Shown here in pieces: positions 1-9,650 of a DNA stretch of 64,000 bases. Where the stretch lies: positions 1,456,001 to 1,520,000 of the forward strand of contig VICG01000007.1 in NCBI GenBank assembly GCA_008692225.1, given 5' to 3'. The notes under the pieces were generated by a model. The model was not told the origin of the DNA and did no database searches. It was given only the letters and a program-made list of their open reading frames with translations. Source of the stretch: Monilinia fructicola. Its lineage: Eukaryota; Ascomycota; Leotiomycetes; Helotiales; Sclerotiniaceae. The stretch's first letter is position 1. Every line of letters begins with the position of its first letter. The translations under genes were made by a program, and so were the position numbers.

Positions 1-1730
1 CATTGAACTGATGGAACGACAATTGCATAATCAACCTTTATATCTACCTGAAGCACCAAGTAGATGCTATTTCGGAGATGACCTCTTACACTATTTTCCG
101 AATATTCTTCCTCGAAATTGAACCTTTGTATGAATATTCTTTTCCGAAAATTTCTCCATGCATAGGGGTATTCTTAATGCCACTCATACCATGATTTCTC
201 GTCAACTCCCTCGGAGGAAAAACTTGGGGCAGATTCAACACCGAGTGTTGATGGAAAGATTCCATGTAAAGACTTATGAATGAGCTATAAGTGCAAGAGT
301 TAGGTCGTTTTTGCAATCTTGTTGCGATTTAGATGAGAGCTTTTGCTATCTTAATTATTCCTCACTTTCTTCATGTTTTATAGAAGTGCGCCGGCTTTCC
401 TTTGGATGAAATCCCCTTGTGGATAGCGAATCGTCACTATATTAAGTCTATTAAGCATACATTACGAGAGTCTAGCTCTCTTGCATTAGCCAAGGCCCAC
501 CGAAGTATCGATATTACAGAAAAGGGGCATTCTTTGCGTAACCACATACTTAAGCCCCCCCCTCCCCCCTGGTTTTTCCCTTGGATACAAAAGATTATAT
601 ATATAGTTACTGTCGTAATGTGCCCAATAACAATAGCTCAGGCTACAGTCCGATTGGAGATCCTTCAAGCTTTTGGTCTTGACAGTATGTCGATTACTTC
701 AACAAATTCATCAAGCTAAATGGATTCCTTCCATCAAGATGATTTCAATGTTAAAGATCTCTTGTTATAAAATTCCAGTCCAGATCATTGGACAATGGGT
801 ATAGTCATTCAAGAACGAGACTAAAGTAGCATCCTTTTCTAGATCAAGTCATTGAAGTAAACCTTCATCCGCAAATTCTACAAAGCTGTTGCTGGCATCA
901 AAGTTTGCTGTTGGCAGCTATTGACGCCGTTGGCACCAGATTTATCTATCCCGCATTCTTATTTAGCACGATTGGATTTCCGCACCCAACTGGCAATGAA
1001 ACGGTTTGTTGAAGTCATTTGGCCTCAAAATTACATTCACGTAATTAAATAATATTTTCATACCCGCGTTACCATGCTGCAGTTGTTCGAAAGATTTCAT
1101 TGTGCTGCCTACACCATTATCGTCTTCGTCGTCGCACGGCATTTAGTGGCATTTTACATGCATGGACTTTTACTGAACCCCATCTGATCTAATGTCGTAT
1201 CACTTGAATTCAAATGTTATTAGGTTTCTTTCGATTTGACGAATCGAATAATCCAGTAGATTATCGCCAATGGTATCAATTGCCAACAAATGGTATTGGC
1301 TATTTGTCGAAATCACATTTTATTGCTAATTGGCTGTCGACATGAACTGTTATTTGTCAATGGCAGTATGGCCGCCTTCACTGCCAAATGCCAATATACC
1401 CACCTACCCGTAACTGGGAACTTGGCAAAACATTTTTTTTTGTATTCGACTGTTGGAGCTTCACCAGACTGATGAAGAGGATTCATGGTTTCCAAAAACG
1501 AAAACCAAGACCTCATGCAAATGTGAGGCGTTGGTGTGCCATCGAATTTTCTCAACATGGTAAAACTGCTGCCTGAGCATAAGCTGTATGTATACACACT
1601 CAGCCGCACACTGCCAACCTCCGACTTTTCATCTGGATACAGACAGCAGTTTATGAGATCTGAAGGACTACGACCAATCACACCTAAAATGGTCGAGAGC
1701 TCCAAGTTGTAGAAACTCGCATACCAAGAG
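1..1730. other. Intergenic, no gene recognised
   Basis: Only short open frames with no recognisable protein character occur here. There is a C-rich tract near 546-567. Between 1266 and 1425 the sequence carries seven copies of GCCAA or its complement TTGGC, with two further TTGGC near 911 and 930. This is the upstream region of the ankyrin gene starting at 1731. Confidence 0.6.
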
Positions 1731-4130
1731 ATGGATCCTCTCACGGCGATAGGTCTCGCCTCGGCCGTAATCCAATTCATCGACTTTGGCCTCAAAATCG
1801 CCGCACGTCTCGACGATCTCAATAGAGCCACTTCCGCTCAAGTTCCCCCATCGCTCCAAGCGATATCGACTCAACTGCCCCTTCTGCTCTCTTCTCTTGG
1901 ACGCATGAAAACGGGCTCTCAGATCAGCAAGCTGGATTTCGACTCGAAATGTATCCTCCGCGGAGTGGTCGCTGGATGCATGGCTCAAATTGCGAAAATA
2001 GAAGAGATTATCGAGAAGGTTTCTGCGGCGCCAGGTGATTCTTTCAAGGTGAAGATTGGGAAGGTCTTTGTGAGTCTTAGATGTGATGAGCAGGCTTGGG
2101 AGATCGAGAGGAACCTACATACGTATGTTTCGGTGCTGGTTTTGCATCATGTGGTTGATGCTTCTGCTGGCGCGCCGGCGTTTGCTGCAGACCATTTTTT
2201 CGATGTCAGAGAGAAGAGGGTGTCGCCATTCATCGAACGTCCCGCTTTGACGAAGCAGCTTGAAGACTGTCTTGATCGAACTGCGAGATCGCAGGCTCAG
2301 GCGCCGACTTTGCTCCTGGTTCATGGCAAAAGGCGGGTCGGGAAGACGCAGTTGGTGTTGCAGTATTGCCACCAGGCGCATTCTCTCGGGCAATTCCAAA
2401 CGGCATTTTGGCTTGATGCTTCGTCTTCTCAGAGCGTCGCGCTTGGTTTCGAGGCAGTTTTTGCGACGGTCAAGAGGTCCATGGATGCATCTCGGGCAGA
2501 AAAGCTCGAGTTTGTTGGAAGCTTCTTGAAAGATCGGTGGCATCCATGGTTGTTAGTTCTCGATAAATACAATGCTCAAGAGCACGAGGAGATTATGGAG
2601 TTGCTGCCACAAAATGGACACGGCGGCATCATCATCATATCTTGCCTATCCGAACTCCCTGGTGTGGACGAAACCGTTGAAGTTCCGCGCTACCTTACTC
2701 AATCAGATCAAGCCGAGGTTAATAATCTCCTCATTCAAGCGGTGCATAACAGGTCCACCGCGGGGATCAAAGGCGCTGTAGAAAAAGGTGCGGATGTCAA
2801 TACTCTTATTTGGGATGAATGGCCCGTTCTTCACCGCTGCGTACTTCTCTCACTCCACGAAGCCGTTCGTTTCCTATTGGCCCAAGGTGCCAATCCGTGC
2901 AGGGTGGGAACATGCAGCAGTGCACTCTACTGGGCCGCCAAAAGCAATAGTTGGTATATTTTCATGATGATATTGGATTGCAGAGATGAATCGGGTTCGC
3001 TATGGAAGCAAGCAGATTATCAAGCCGCTGCTAAAGTTTGTGCTCAGGCGGGAAATATAGGGATCATGGAGGCCATACTGAGAAAGACGGAAGAAATCAC
3101 AGCTAAATGTGATTACGAGACGCCGTTGAAGAACGCGGCAGGAAAAGGCAAAGCAGAGATGGTCAAGTTCCTGATCGGGAGAGGGGAGTTGAAGGACAAC
3201 ATGAAGCAAGGCGAAGATGCTCTGGTCCGTGCAGCGATCGATGGGAATTTCGAAATCGTAAAACTCCTGTATGAGGAAGGACATGTAGACCTGAACGCAA
3301 GAGATGCACATGGGACAACGGCATTGTGCTATGTGGCAAAGCTGAAGGGCATGGATCGCAATGCGGAACTGGGGATCGAGATGGCCCGATTTCTGCTGGA
3401 GAGGGGGGCCGATCCAAATCTATGTGGCAAAGATGAAGGGCCGCTCCACGGCGCAGCGATATATGACCACCCGGAAATGCTTCAGCTGCTGCTGAAACAC
3501 GGCGCTGATATCGCGCGTGTTGTTAACGGCTGGTCGCCGTTGAAACTGGCGATCAAATATAATAGTCCGCTCGCTGTCACGTTTATCTCAAGCTACATCG
3601 TGAGCCCTGAGGACTTGGATGAACGTCAGGAAATGATCAATGCGGCGCTGCTATATGCTGCAGGAAAAGGGGATCGCGATGCAATTCTGCAATTATTGCA
3701 AGCGGGTGCCGACATTAATACCAGGCAGACGGAAGAAGCTGGGGGGAGCACACCATTGCTTGTTGCGATCGGTAGTGGGGAGATGCAAAGTGCAAGGTTA
3801 TTGGTGCGTCGAGGTGCGAAGTTGGATATGGTGGGTGAGAGGGGAACCATGGCGCTGGAGATGGCTATCAGGAAAGGATATGAGTTGTTGGCCCGGGATA
3901 TAGTAGAAAAGGGTGGGGATATGAAGGTTAAGATTGGGGAGCATGGGGACACGGTTCTGGGTTTAGCGGTTAGGGAAAGGCATTTGAAGGTGGTGAGAGT
4001 TTTGTTGAAGAAATCGGTAGACTTGGAAGGAGATAACAAATTTGGGGAGACTGCATTGGATATTGCGGAGGAGAATGGTGACGAAAAGATCATTGCTCTG
4101 TTGGAAGGACGAGAGGTTGAGGATGAATAG
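1731..4130 (+). CDS. NLR-like STAND protein with C-terminal ankyrin repeats
   Basis: Single-exon gene of 799 residues. The N-terminus (MDPLTAIGLASAVIQFIDFG) is the helical domain commonly found at the front of fungal NACHT/NB-ARC proteins (SesA or Fungal_N type). Residues 199-206 (GKRRVGKT) form a Walker A loop and residues 273-278 (WLLVLD) a Walker B strand, so an NB-ARC-like nucleotide-binding fold begins here. It is short: soon after the next strand (GIIIIS) the protein passes, at about residue 325, into ankyrin repeats that run to near the C-terminus (motifs such as GADVN, GADPN, LLKHGADI, LQAGADIN). Known relatives act in non-self recognition or heterokaryon incompatibility and are cytosolic; that role is inferred for this one. 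The NB module lacks the winged-helix part usual between NB-ARC and repeats. Start chosen at the first ATG, which opens the conserved N-terminal domain. Confidence 0.85.
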   Translation: MDPLTAIGLASAVIQFIDFGLKIAARLDDLNRATSAQVPPSLQAISTQLPLLLSSLGRMKTGSQISKLDFDSKCILRGVVAGCMAQIAKIEEIIEKVSAAPGDSFKVKIGKVFVSLRCDEQAWEIERNLHTYVSVLVLHHVVDASAGAPAFAADHFFDVREKRVSPFIERPALTKQLEDCLDRTARSQAQAPTLLLVHGKRRVGKTQLVLQYCHQAHSLGQFQTAFWLDASSSQSVALGFEAVFATVKRSMDASRAEKLEFVGSFLKDRWHPWLLVLDKYNAQEHEEIMELLPQNGHGGIIIISCLSELPGVDETVEVPRYLTQSDQAEVNNLLIQAVHNRSTAGIKGAVEKGADVNTLIWDEWPVLHRCVLLSLHEAVRFLLAQGANPCRVGTCSSALYWAAKSNSWYIFMMILDCRDESGSLWKQADYQAAAKVCAQAGNIGIMEAILRKTEEITAKCDYETPLKNAAGKGKAEMVKFLIGRGELKDNMKQGEDALVRAAIDGNFEIVKLLYEEGHVDLNARDAHGTTALCYVAKLKGMDRNAELGIEMARFLLERGADPNLCGKDEGPLHGAAIYDHPEMLQLLLKHGADIARVVNGWSPLKLAIKYNSPLAVTFISSYIVSPEDLDERQEMINAALLYAAGKGDRDAILQLLQAGADINTRQTEEAGGSTPLLVAIGSGEMQSARLLVRRGAKLDMVGERGTMALEMAIRKGYELLARDIVEKGGDMKVKIGEHGDTVLGLAVRERHLKVVRVLLKKSVDLEGDNKFGETALDIAEENGDEKIIALLEGREVEDE

Positions 4131-4982
4131 AATGCGAAAAGGTATCACATTGATACTTGATACTGTATAACAATAGAGTAGAAGACCTAGATAATTTTCA
4201 CAATCTAGAGGTACATCATGAGGCGAGATGAGGGGTATATAAACCTCCATATTTTTGAAGCATTTCCCCTTTCTGTCATATATACCAGCATATTTTAATA
4301 AACACCAAGACGTCCCCAGAAAGCTTACGACTCAACAGGAAAGAAGCATTCAAAACATTCATGAGCATACCTGCCCACGTCTCCGTCTCCGACGAGACAT
4401 CACAATCAATCTAAAACAGATCGCAGTCCAATGACCAGCTTAAAACTTCTCAAGCATTGGGTCACGACTTGAAACCCCACCATCCATCCATCCATCCACT
4501 GCAGGAACAGCTTTGGAAATTTGTACATGTGACGCCGAAGGAAGAATCTGAACGTTGAGGCTTTGAGCCCTCTATAGCTAGCCGCCACAAGACCTCCCTT
4601 CACGTTCACAGCCGACCTCTTCATCATTTCATCAACGCAGCCTCCTCAAATGGGTGTTCAACTCTTCAACGGTCTCGTGCCTTAGCCACAAGAATCAAAG
4701 AGGTGTAATGATCAATGAAAATTCAGTGCTAGCGTGTTTCAATACGAAGGAGTTTGAGGCTCTGCTCGGTATGAATACCTCTCTAGTTTATCGCCAAACC
4801 ACTACTGGGAACTCTTTTTGAATGTTTTTTATCAAGATAGTCAAACACCAGTCATTAGTTCTCTAGCATTCAAATATGGGATACCCTATATACAAAAAGT
4901 TTCTGCATGAAGCATTCACTCTAGATGACCTCATTTCCATATTAGTACTCAAAAATGATTGAGCCTTAACTCACTCAGCTAT
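4131..4982. other. Intergenic, convergent gap
   Basis: Lies between the 3' ends of the NLR-like gene and the acid phosphatase gene. It holds a short TCCA tandem tract at about 4482-4498. No gene seen. Confidence 0.6.
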
Positions 4983-6689
4983 TTAAGCAAACAAAGTACC
5001 ATCAAAGTCCTTCCCACTCGTCACATTGGAAATAGTCCAGTTTCCAAAGCAAACATAATCGTAATTTGCCAACGCCGTCACGTTACTCTGACTTTCCAAG
5101 AACTTACCAATCTCACACAATCCATCTGATCTTCCTTTGCACGCACCGCCTCGGATAGTATCCAATGGGAGGATACCATGGTTAAGTCTCATCCTGATGA
5201 ACTTGTATGGGGCATTGTCAGGATCATACCCATATTGAGTGGGTGTGTATTGAACCTTTGACGTCTTCTCTGCGACTGGGTTGGCGGAGCCACAGCCGAT
5301 GGTTTCAGTCATTAGACGTGCGCCGAAAGGAGTGATATGAGAGAGGATGAACTTTCTCTTTGGGTCGGGTGGGTATTGCGTGAGACTTGGAGCATCTCGG
5401 AAATAATCCATGCTCATTGCTGTTAAAGCTGATACGATGATATCATCGTGAGAGAAGTCGGCGTAGAACTTTTGGTCCAATGGGAATGTGGTTGGATTAT
5501 TGTCAAGGGTAGAATTTACAGATGAGTTGGAGGAGGTAATATACTGATGCTGGAGACGCGCAAGGAGCTCTTGAACATATCCAAGGCCTTGAGCACGCCC
5601 TGTGGGGTTTCCATATGCGTAATCGTACCAGTCTATTAGGCGTTTGTCAATAAGGGAAGAGTCAAGAAATTTGGCACAAAAGCCAACTCACATATCATGT
5701 CCAGAGTGTTTTCGAATCCGGCCCATTCATCCTCCGTAAATAGCCCGCAAAAGTCACTCATACCAATGTATGCATACTCATATGCGCAGATACTTTGCAT
5801 GGCATAGGTATCGTTGTAATTTAATTCGAAACCAGATGGCGCATACTTCTGCAATCGCTTTGTCGCACCGGCCAAGTATTTGGGAAGATAAGTGTAGAGA
5901 TTCAAGTCTCCGATGTTCCAGATTCCATCAACATAGTCGTTGAAACAGCTGTCATATGATGCCAAGGTGTTATTCTCAGTTCCTCCTTCAGGAATGATCA
6001 CCACATCGAACCCTGCGGTCACGTTTTCAAAAGCAGGATCTGGTACGGTTGCATAACTAGGGCCAAAGAATCCCAATGCCCAATTAATTTGACTGTTCTC
6101 AATTCTCGATTGTGAAGTCGTGCGTAGAGTAATCTTTGGGCGTGCTGTGCCATTGGGGTAGAATGGGTCGTAAGCAAGCTGTCCGACGGAAGCATTGTAT
6201 AGTGTTCGACCGTAACGATTCCAGAAGGAAACACCGGAAGTAAACTCTGTGATTGCACCTGCTCCAGTGAGGAGACCATTGTCTACCATTCCGTATTTGT
6301 AGGTGTTGAGAAATGTGAGAGGACCAGTGAAGCTCGCATTTGCGGACGTTGAAGTGAAGTTGGTAACCTTCTGAGCAAACCGCTCATCATTTACACCATC
6401 ATCCTCTGAGGTGGTTTGAAAACGCTGGGCATGCCTCTGGAGGACTTGCACCGATTCCTTGGAGGTTGTTAGCCGGCCAATTAGCATACAAATAGTCAAC
6501 ACGTATCCTTACAACTTGACAACCCTCCGGTAGTCCCACATGTTCTACACCAAAATAGTTCTCCTCATTATCAGCATAAGGAGTTATCTCTCCCCAGTAC
6601 TTCTGAATTTTATTTATATCTGTGAGAAGTTGAGCTGCGTTAGCCGAGACCAACAACGCGTTGGTAGCAACCAATGTGGAAAGATGCAT
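4983..6689 (-). CDS. Secreted histidine acid phosphatase (phytase-like)
   Basis: Three exons: 6689-6513, 6457-5692 and 5632-4983. The two introns (55 and 59 bases) have GT-AG ends and all junctions keep frame, giving 530 residues. A signal peptide (MHLSTLVATNALLVSANAAQ) is followed by the family opening YWGEITPYADN and YFGVEHVGLPEGCQ. The first intron ends just before the active-site block VLQRHAQRFQ (His68 as the phosphate acceptor), and the second motif FSHDD places His376-Asp377 as the proton donor pair. YDYAYGNPTGRAQGLGY is also typical of the fungal branch. The enzyme hydrolyses phosphomonoesters outside the cell or in the wall. The active-site motif of the superfamily is RHGxRxP; here the Gly is Ala, which is common in this branch, but the Pro is replaced by Gln73 (codon CAA). 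Several N-glycosylation sites are present. Confidence 0.9.
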
Positions 6690-8129
6690 CGTGAGACGTA
6701 ATTATAGTAAAAGAACACGAACAATGGAAAGCCTGCCAAGAATCTCACCACTTGAGATTGAGCTTTGAGGTTATATATACCATTGGGAAAATTATCTAAG
6801 TTTGCGTCCCTTGGGGGGCGATCGTTGTTTCCCTGCAGCACTCGTTCTTCTACCTTGTTCTTTCTATCTTTCCAGCCTTCCTAAAGAGAATAGAATTTCC
6901 ACGTGGGGTGAAGCGGCATTTCAATTCCACTGTTTCCCCTGCATGTTGAAGTAAGTATATTTCACGTTATCAGATCAGTGGTGGTGCTAATCTGGGAAGA
7001 ACCTCGCCAACCACCCTCATCAACGCTCTCTCGACAATCAAAGAATAGTTCCGCCATCTTTTCCTACGGAGTACAGTGCTGCACTGTGTGAAGATGACGT
7101 GGGTGGGTAGTGTTAGTAATCCCGCATACTGGATCATCCCCGTTGAGAAAACCTGGGATGAATTGAGATGGATAAGGGTTAATAACTGGGTTTTCATATC
7201 ATCTTCGGAACTCTGATTGGTTTACCTGATATGCGGTATATATTCGGTAACGAGGTACCCAGTAAGTAGTTCGTCCAAGGTCTTGTTGTACTTACGGAGT
7301 TACAGGAAGTTTCTACATCCATGGACACTGTAGTACTGTACAGAGTACGGAGTAAGTTCCTACCTAGGCACAGAAAATTGATGAGTTTTGGACGAAAGGG
7401 GCGTGGATTGATGATCTAGACTAGCAGGCTGATAAGCCAGGATTCTAAGCTAGTGACTAAGCGCAATCAATCATGTGACTAGTGATAAAACCACCCCTTC
7501 ATCTGGTACCTAGGACCTACTTAGTAACTTACTAGGTCAATGTGTATTAAGCTTTTCCGCAATGCAGCTTGAAAGCGCCGAAGATAGGAGTGGCTGCATG
7601 ATGCAGTAAATATATATGGAGTACTTACTCTGTATACTTGTACTCCGTACATAAACAGATAGAACACGCATGAACACAAGAATCAAGTACTGAAAGTGTT
7701 ATCTAATTATTAATTCTGTATTATCTCTCATAGTCTTAATTTATTAAAGGCGATAGCGACACGCTGGTGATGTGAAACCTCCACCAATATACATATATAC
7801 ATATATACATATGTATACGCATTACAAAGAGCGAAGACATGTAAGGTAGTATATCAAGTCGGGGTATAATGATCGTAAAGGTTCCATTGAATCATGAAGT
7901 AATGTTCTTTCAGCCCTGCCTGCACCAAGATGGTTCTATGTGATGGGCTCCACCCACAATTTTCACCATACTTCGTCCTTATCCCCATCATTCTTCTTGT
8001 TAACATTTCAAATGCTCAGGCCAAAAAGAAATATAAGAATTCTTGATAAAACGACCAGCGTCGATGTTCCAGATTCGTTCAAGGGCGTGAAGTGAAGAAC
8101 GGGAGACTGGCTATTTAAGATGTGGAAAA
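6690..8129. other. Intergenic region with TACGGAGTA copies
   Basis: Upstream of the acid phosphatase gene and downstream of the GH64 gene. It holds three copies of the 9-mer TACGGAGTA (7065-7073, 7346-7354, and 7641-7649 on the other strand), several TACCTAGG-like pieces near 7366 and 7505, and an ACATAT repeat at about 7790-7820. No gene seen. A 61-codon open frame at 8008-8193 (-) has a hydrophobic end but no support as a gene. Confidence 0.55.
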
Positions 8130-9650
8130 TCATTTGCGGCGACGAGATGAGAGTTTCCGGTGCCTCGCTGTGAAGCACCTCCCAAAGAGACAATCGAGAA
8201 TGAAGGGAAGCTGAACGAATGACGATTTGCTCTTCTTTGAGCGAGCACTTTTCTTGCCAAGTCTGTGTTGCTTCCCAAATTCTGTATCCGAGTCGTCTGA
8301 ATCCCAGTACGAGGGCATCTCTACCTTTTCTTCTGAAGCCGATCGATTCTCAAGCACAGTAAATATTTCATCGGTAATGCTATTGATTTCGGCCCTGCGG
8401 AGCTTGCTTTGTGAATGCGCGTTGTTACCCCCGACAGTTACGATGAAAGAAGCCGGCGTTGAATTTTCGACGGCGCCGCATTGGCTATTGCCTCCATCAG
8501 GGGTAACATCGTCATATGGGAAGCAGTAGCCGAGACCGTCAACGTTTGCAGCATGCACAATTCTTGCGTAGTGGTTTGTGATTTCATTATTATAGAATTT
8601 TGACACCGATTCATTGTTTGGCTGGACACAATTGATAAGGAGAGTCGATCGATTGAATGCAGCATCGAGTCGAGCACCAATGTTCAAAAGTTGGTCAGTG
8701 TTAACAGACTTGGCTGCAAAAGCCCCTGAAGTACCACTAAATATGTCGGCAGCCGATGGTTTCGTGAAGGAGCCGAGACTGCCGAATGACAAGGAAGTAC
8801 CGTCATTTGACGTTAAGCCAGGGATATTTCCCCACGATGCTTGAGTATTGACAGTCAAGGTATTGTTGGCATATGCAGCCCATACATCTTCCACATAGCT
8901 GTCCCAATAGTTCTTGAATAACGTATGATCAAAGGCAATCCCTTGAGTTGGGTGAAGAGCTCTCAAATTTGCACCATCATTGGTGATGACAAGTTGGTCC
9001 CAGCCGGCTCCATCAACCGCATTTTGTGCTTTTAGGTTATTGCAGATCGTAGAAAGGCCATCTGCAGGCAACCCTCCAACATGTTGAACCAAACCGGTTG
9101 TACTGTTGAGTGTCAAAGCGATAGGAAGACATACAAAATCGACGTAGGTAATATTTGCAAATAGCTGGGAGCTATTGTATGTAAATTCACAAAAGTCCCA
9201 GCTCTTCAAGTAATTTGGATCCGAGGGGTTGCTGACTGAGGGTTCGATTAATGAAGGCCCTGTAGTCCCTGAATTGAGCAGAAATGTCAAAGTGCTACCT
9301 ATGCAGAACCAAATCCGACCACCTGAAATTTGCGGGATAGTAACTGTCGTGGTAGAGCCAGGAGCCCCCAGCGGAATGGCGCAGTTTTCTGTCAACGCAG
9401 CTTCGTCGGATGATGGATTTTCAGGGTAGTATAGAGTTGACCCATCGGCTTGAAGGAGCACCACGGCGTTATTGTTGTTGATTGCAAGACCGGTGACGTA
9501 TGCATAGACGGTGCTTGATGAGCTCTGGTTAACCAGGCCTACGGTAAGTGTACCTGCTGCTGCTGCTGCTGCCTCGCTAGTTTTGACCTCTGGTTGAGAC
9601 AGAATATTCTCTTTCTTCTGAGTTCTGATAACGTCTGAGATAGTAGACAT
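8130..9650 (-). CDS. GH64 endo-beta-1,3-glucanase, intracellular-type N-terminus
   Basis: Intronless, 506 residues. The region from about residue 34 (LTVGLVNQSSSSTVYAYVTG) to 410 matches the glycoside hydrolase family 64 / thaumatin-like fold: NCAIPLGAPGSTTTVTIP, GGRIWFCIG, WDFCEFTYNSSQLFANITYV, VGGLPADGLSTICNNL. Glu155 and Asp171, spaced 16 residues apart, match the acid/base pair known for this family (laminaripentaose-producing glucanase). The enzyme cleaves beta-1,3-glucan. There is no signal peptide; the first 33 residues are polar followed by an alanine run, as in several fungal GH64 proteins, so export, if any, is unconventional. After the catalytic domain comes a tail of about 90 residues that is acidic and then strongly basic (ends SSRRRK). 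The start is the first ATG. Upstream, in-frame sequence does not supply a leader. Confidence 0.88.
   Translation of the reverse strand: MSTISDVIRTQKKENILSQPEVKTSEAAAAAAGTLTVGLVNQSSSSTVYAYVTGLAINNNNAVVLLQADGSTLYYPENPSSDEAALTENCAIPLGAPGSTTTVTIPQISGGRIWFCIGSTLTFLLNSGTTGPSLIEPSVSNPSDPNYLKSWDFCEFTYNSSQLFANITYVDFVCLPIALTLNSTTGLVQHVGGLPADGLSTICNNLKAQNAVDGAGWDQLVITNDGANLRALHPTQGIAFDHTLFKNYWDSYVEDVWAAYANNTLTVNTQASWGNIPGLTSNDGTSLSFGSLGSFTKPSAADIFSGTSGAFAAKSVNTDQLLNIGARLDAAFNRSTLLINCVQPNNESVSKFYNNEITNHYARIVHAANVDGLGYCFPYDDVTPDGGNSQCGAVENSTPASFIVTVGGNNAHSQSKLRRAEINSITDEIFTVLENRSASEEKVEMPSYWDSDDSDTEFGKQHRLGKKSARSKKSKSSFVQLPFILDCLFGRCFTARHRKLSSRRRK

Noticed and set aside
8008..8193. Open frame with a hydrophobic end next to the GH64 stop, as a GPI tail for the glucanase
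   Set aside because: It is in another frame, there is no intron linking it, and the enzyme has no signal peptide for the GPI route.
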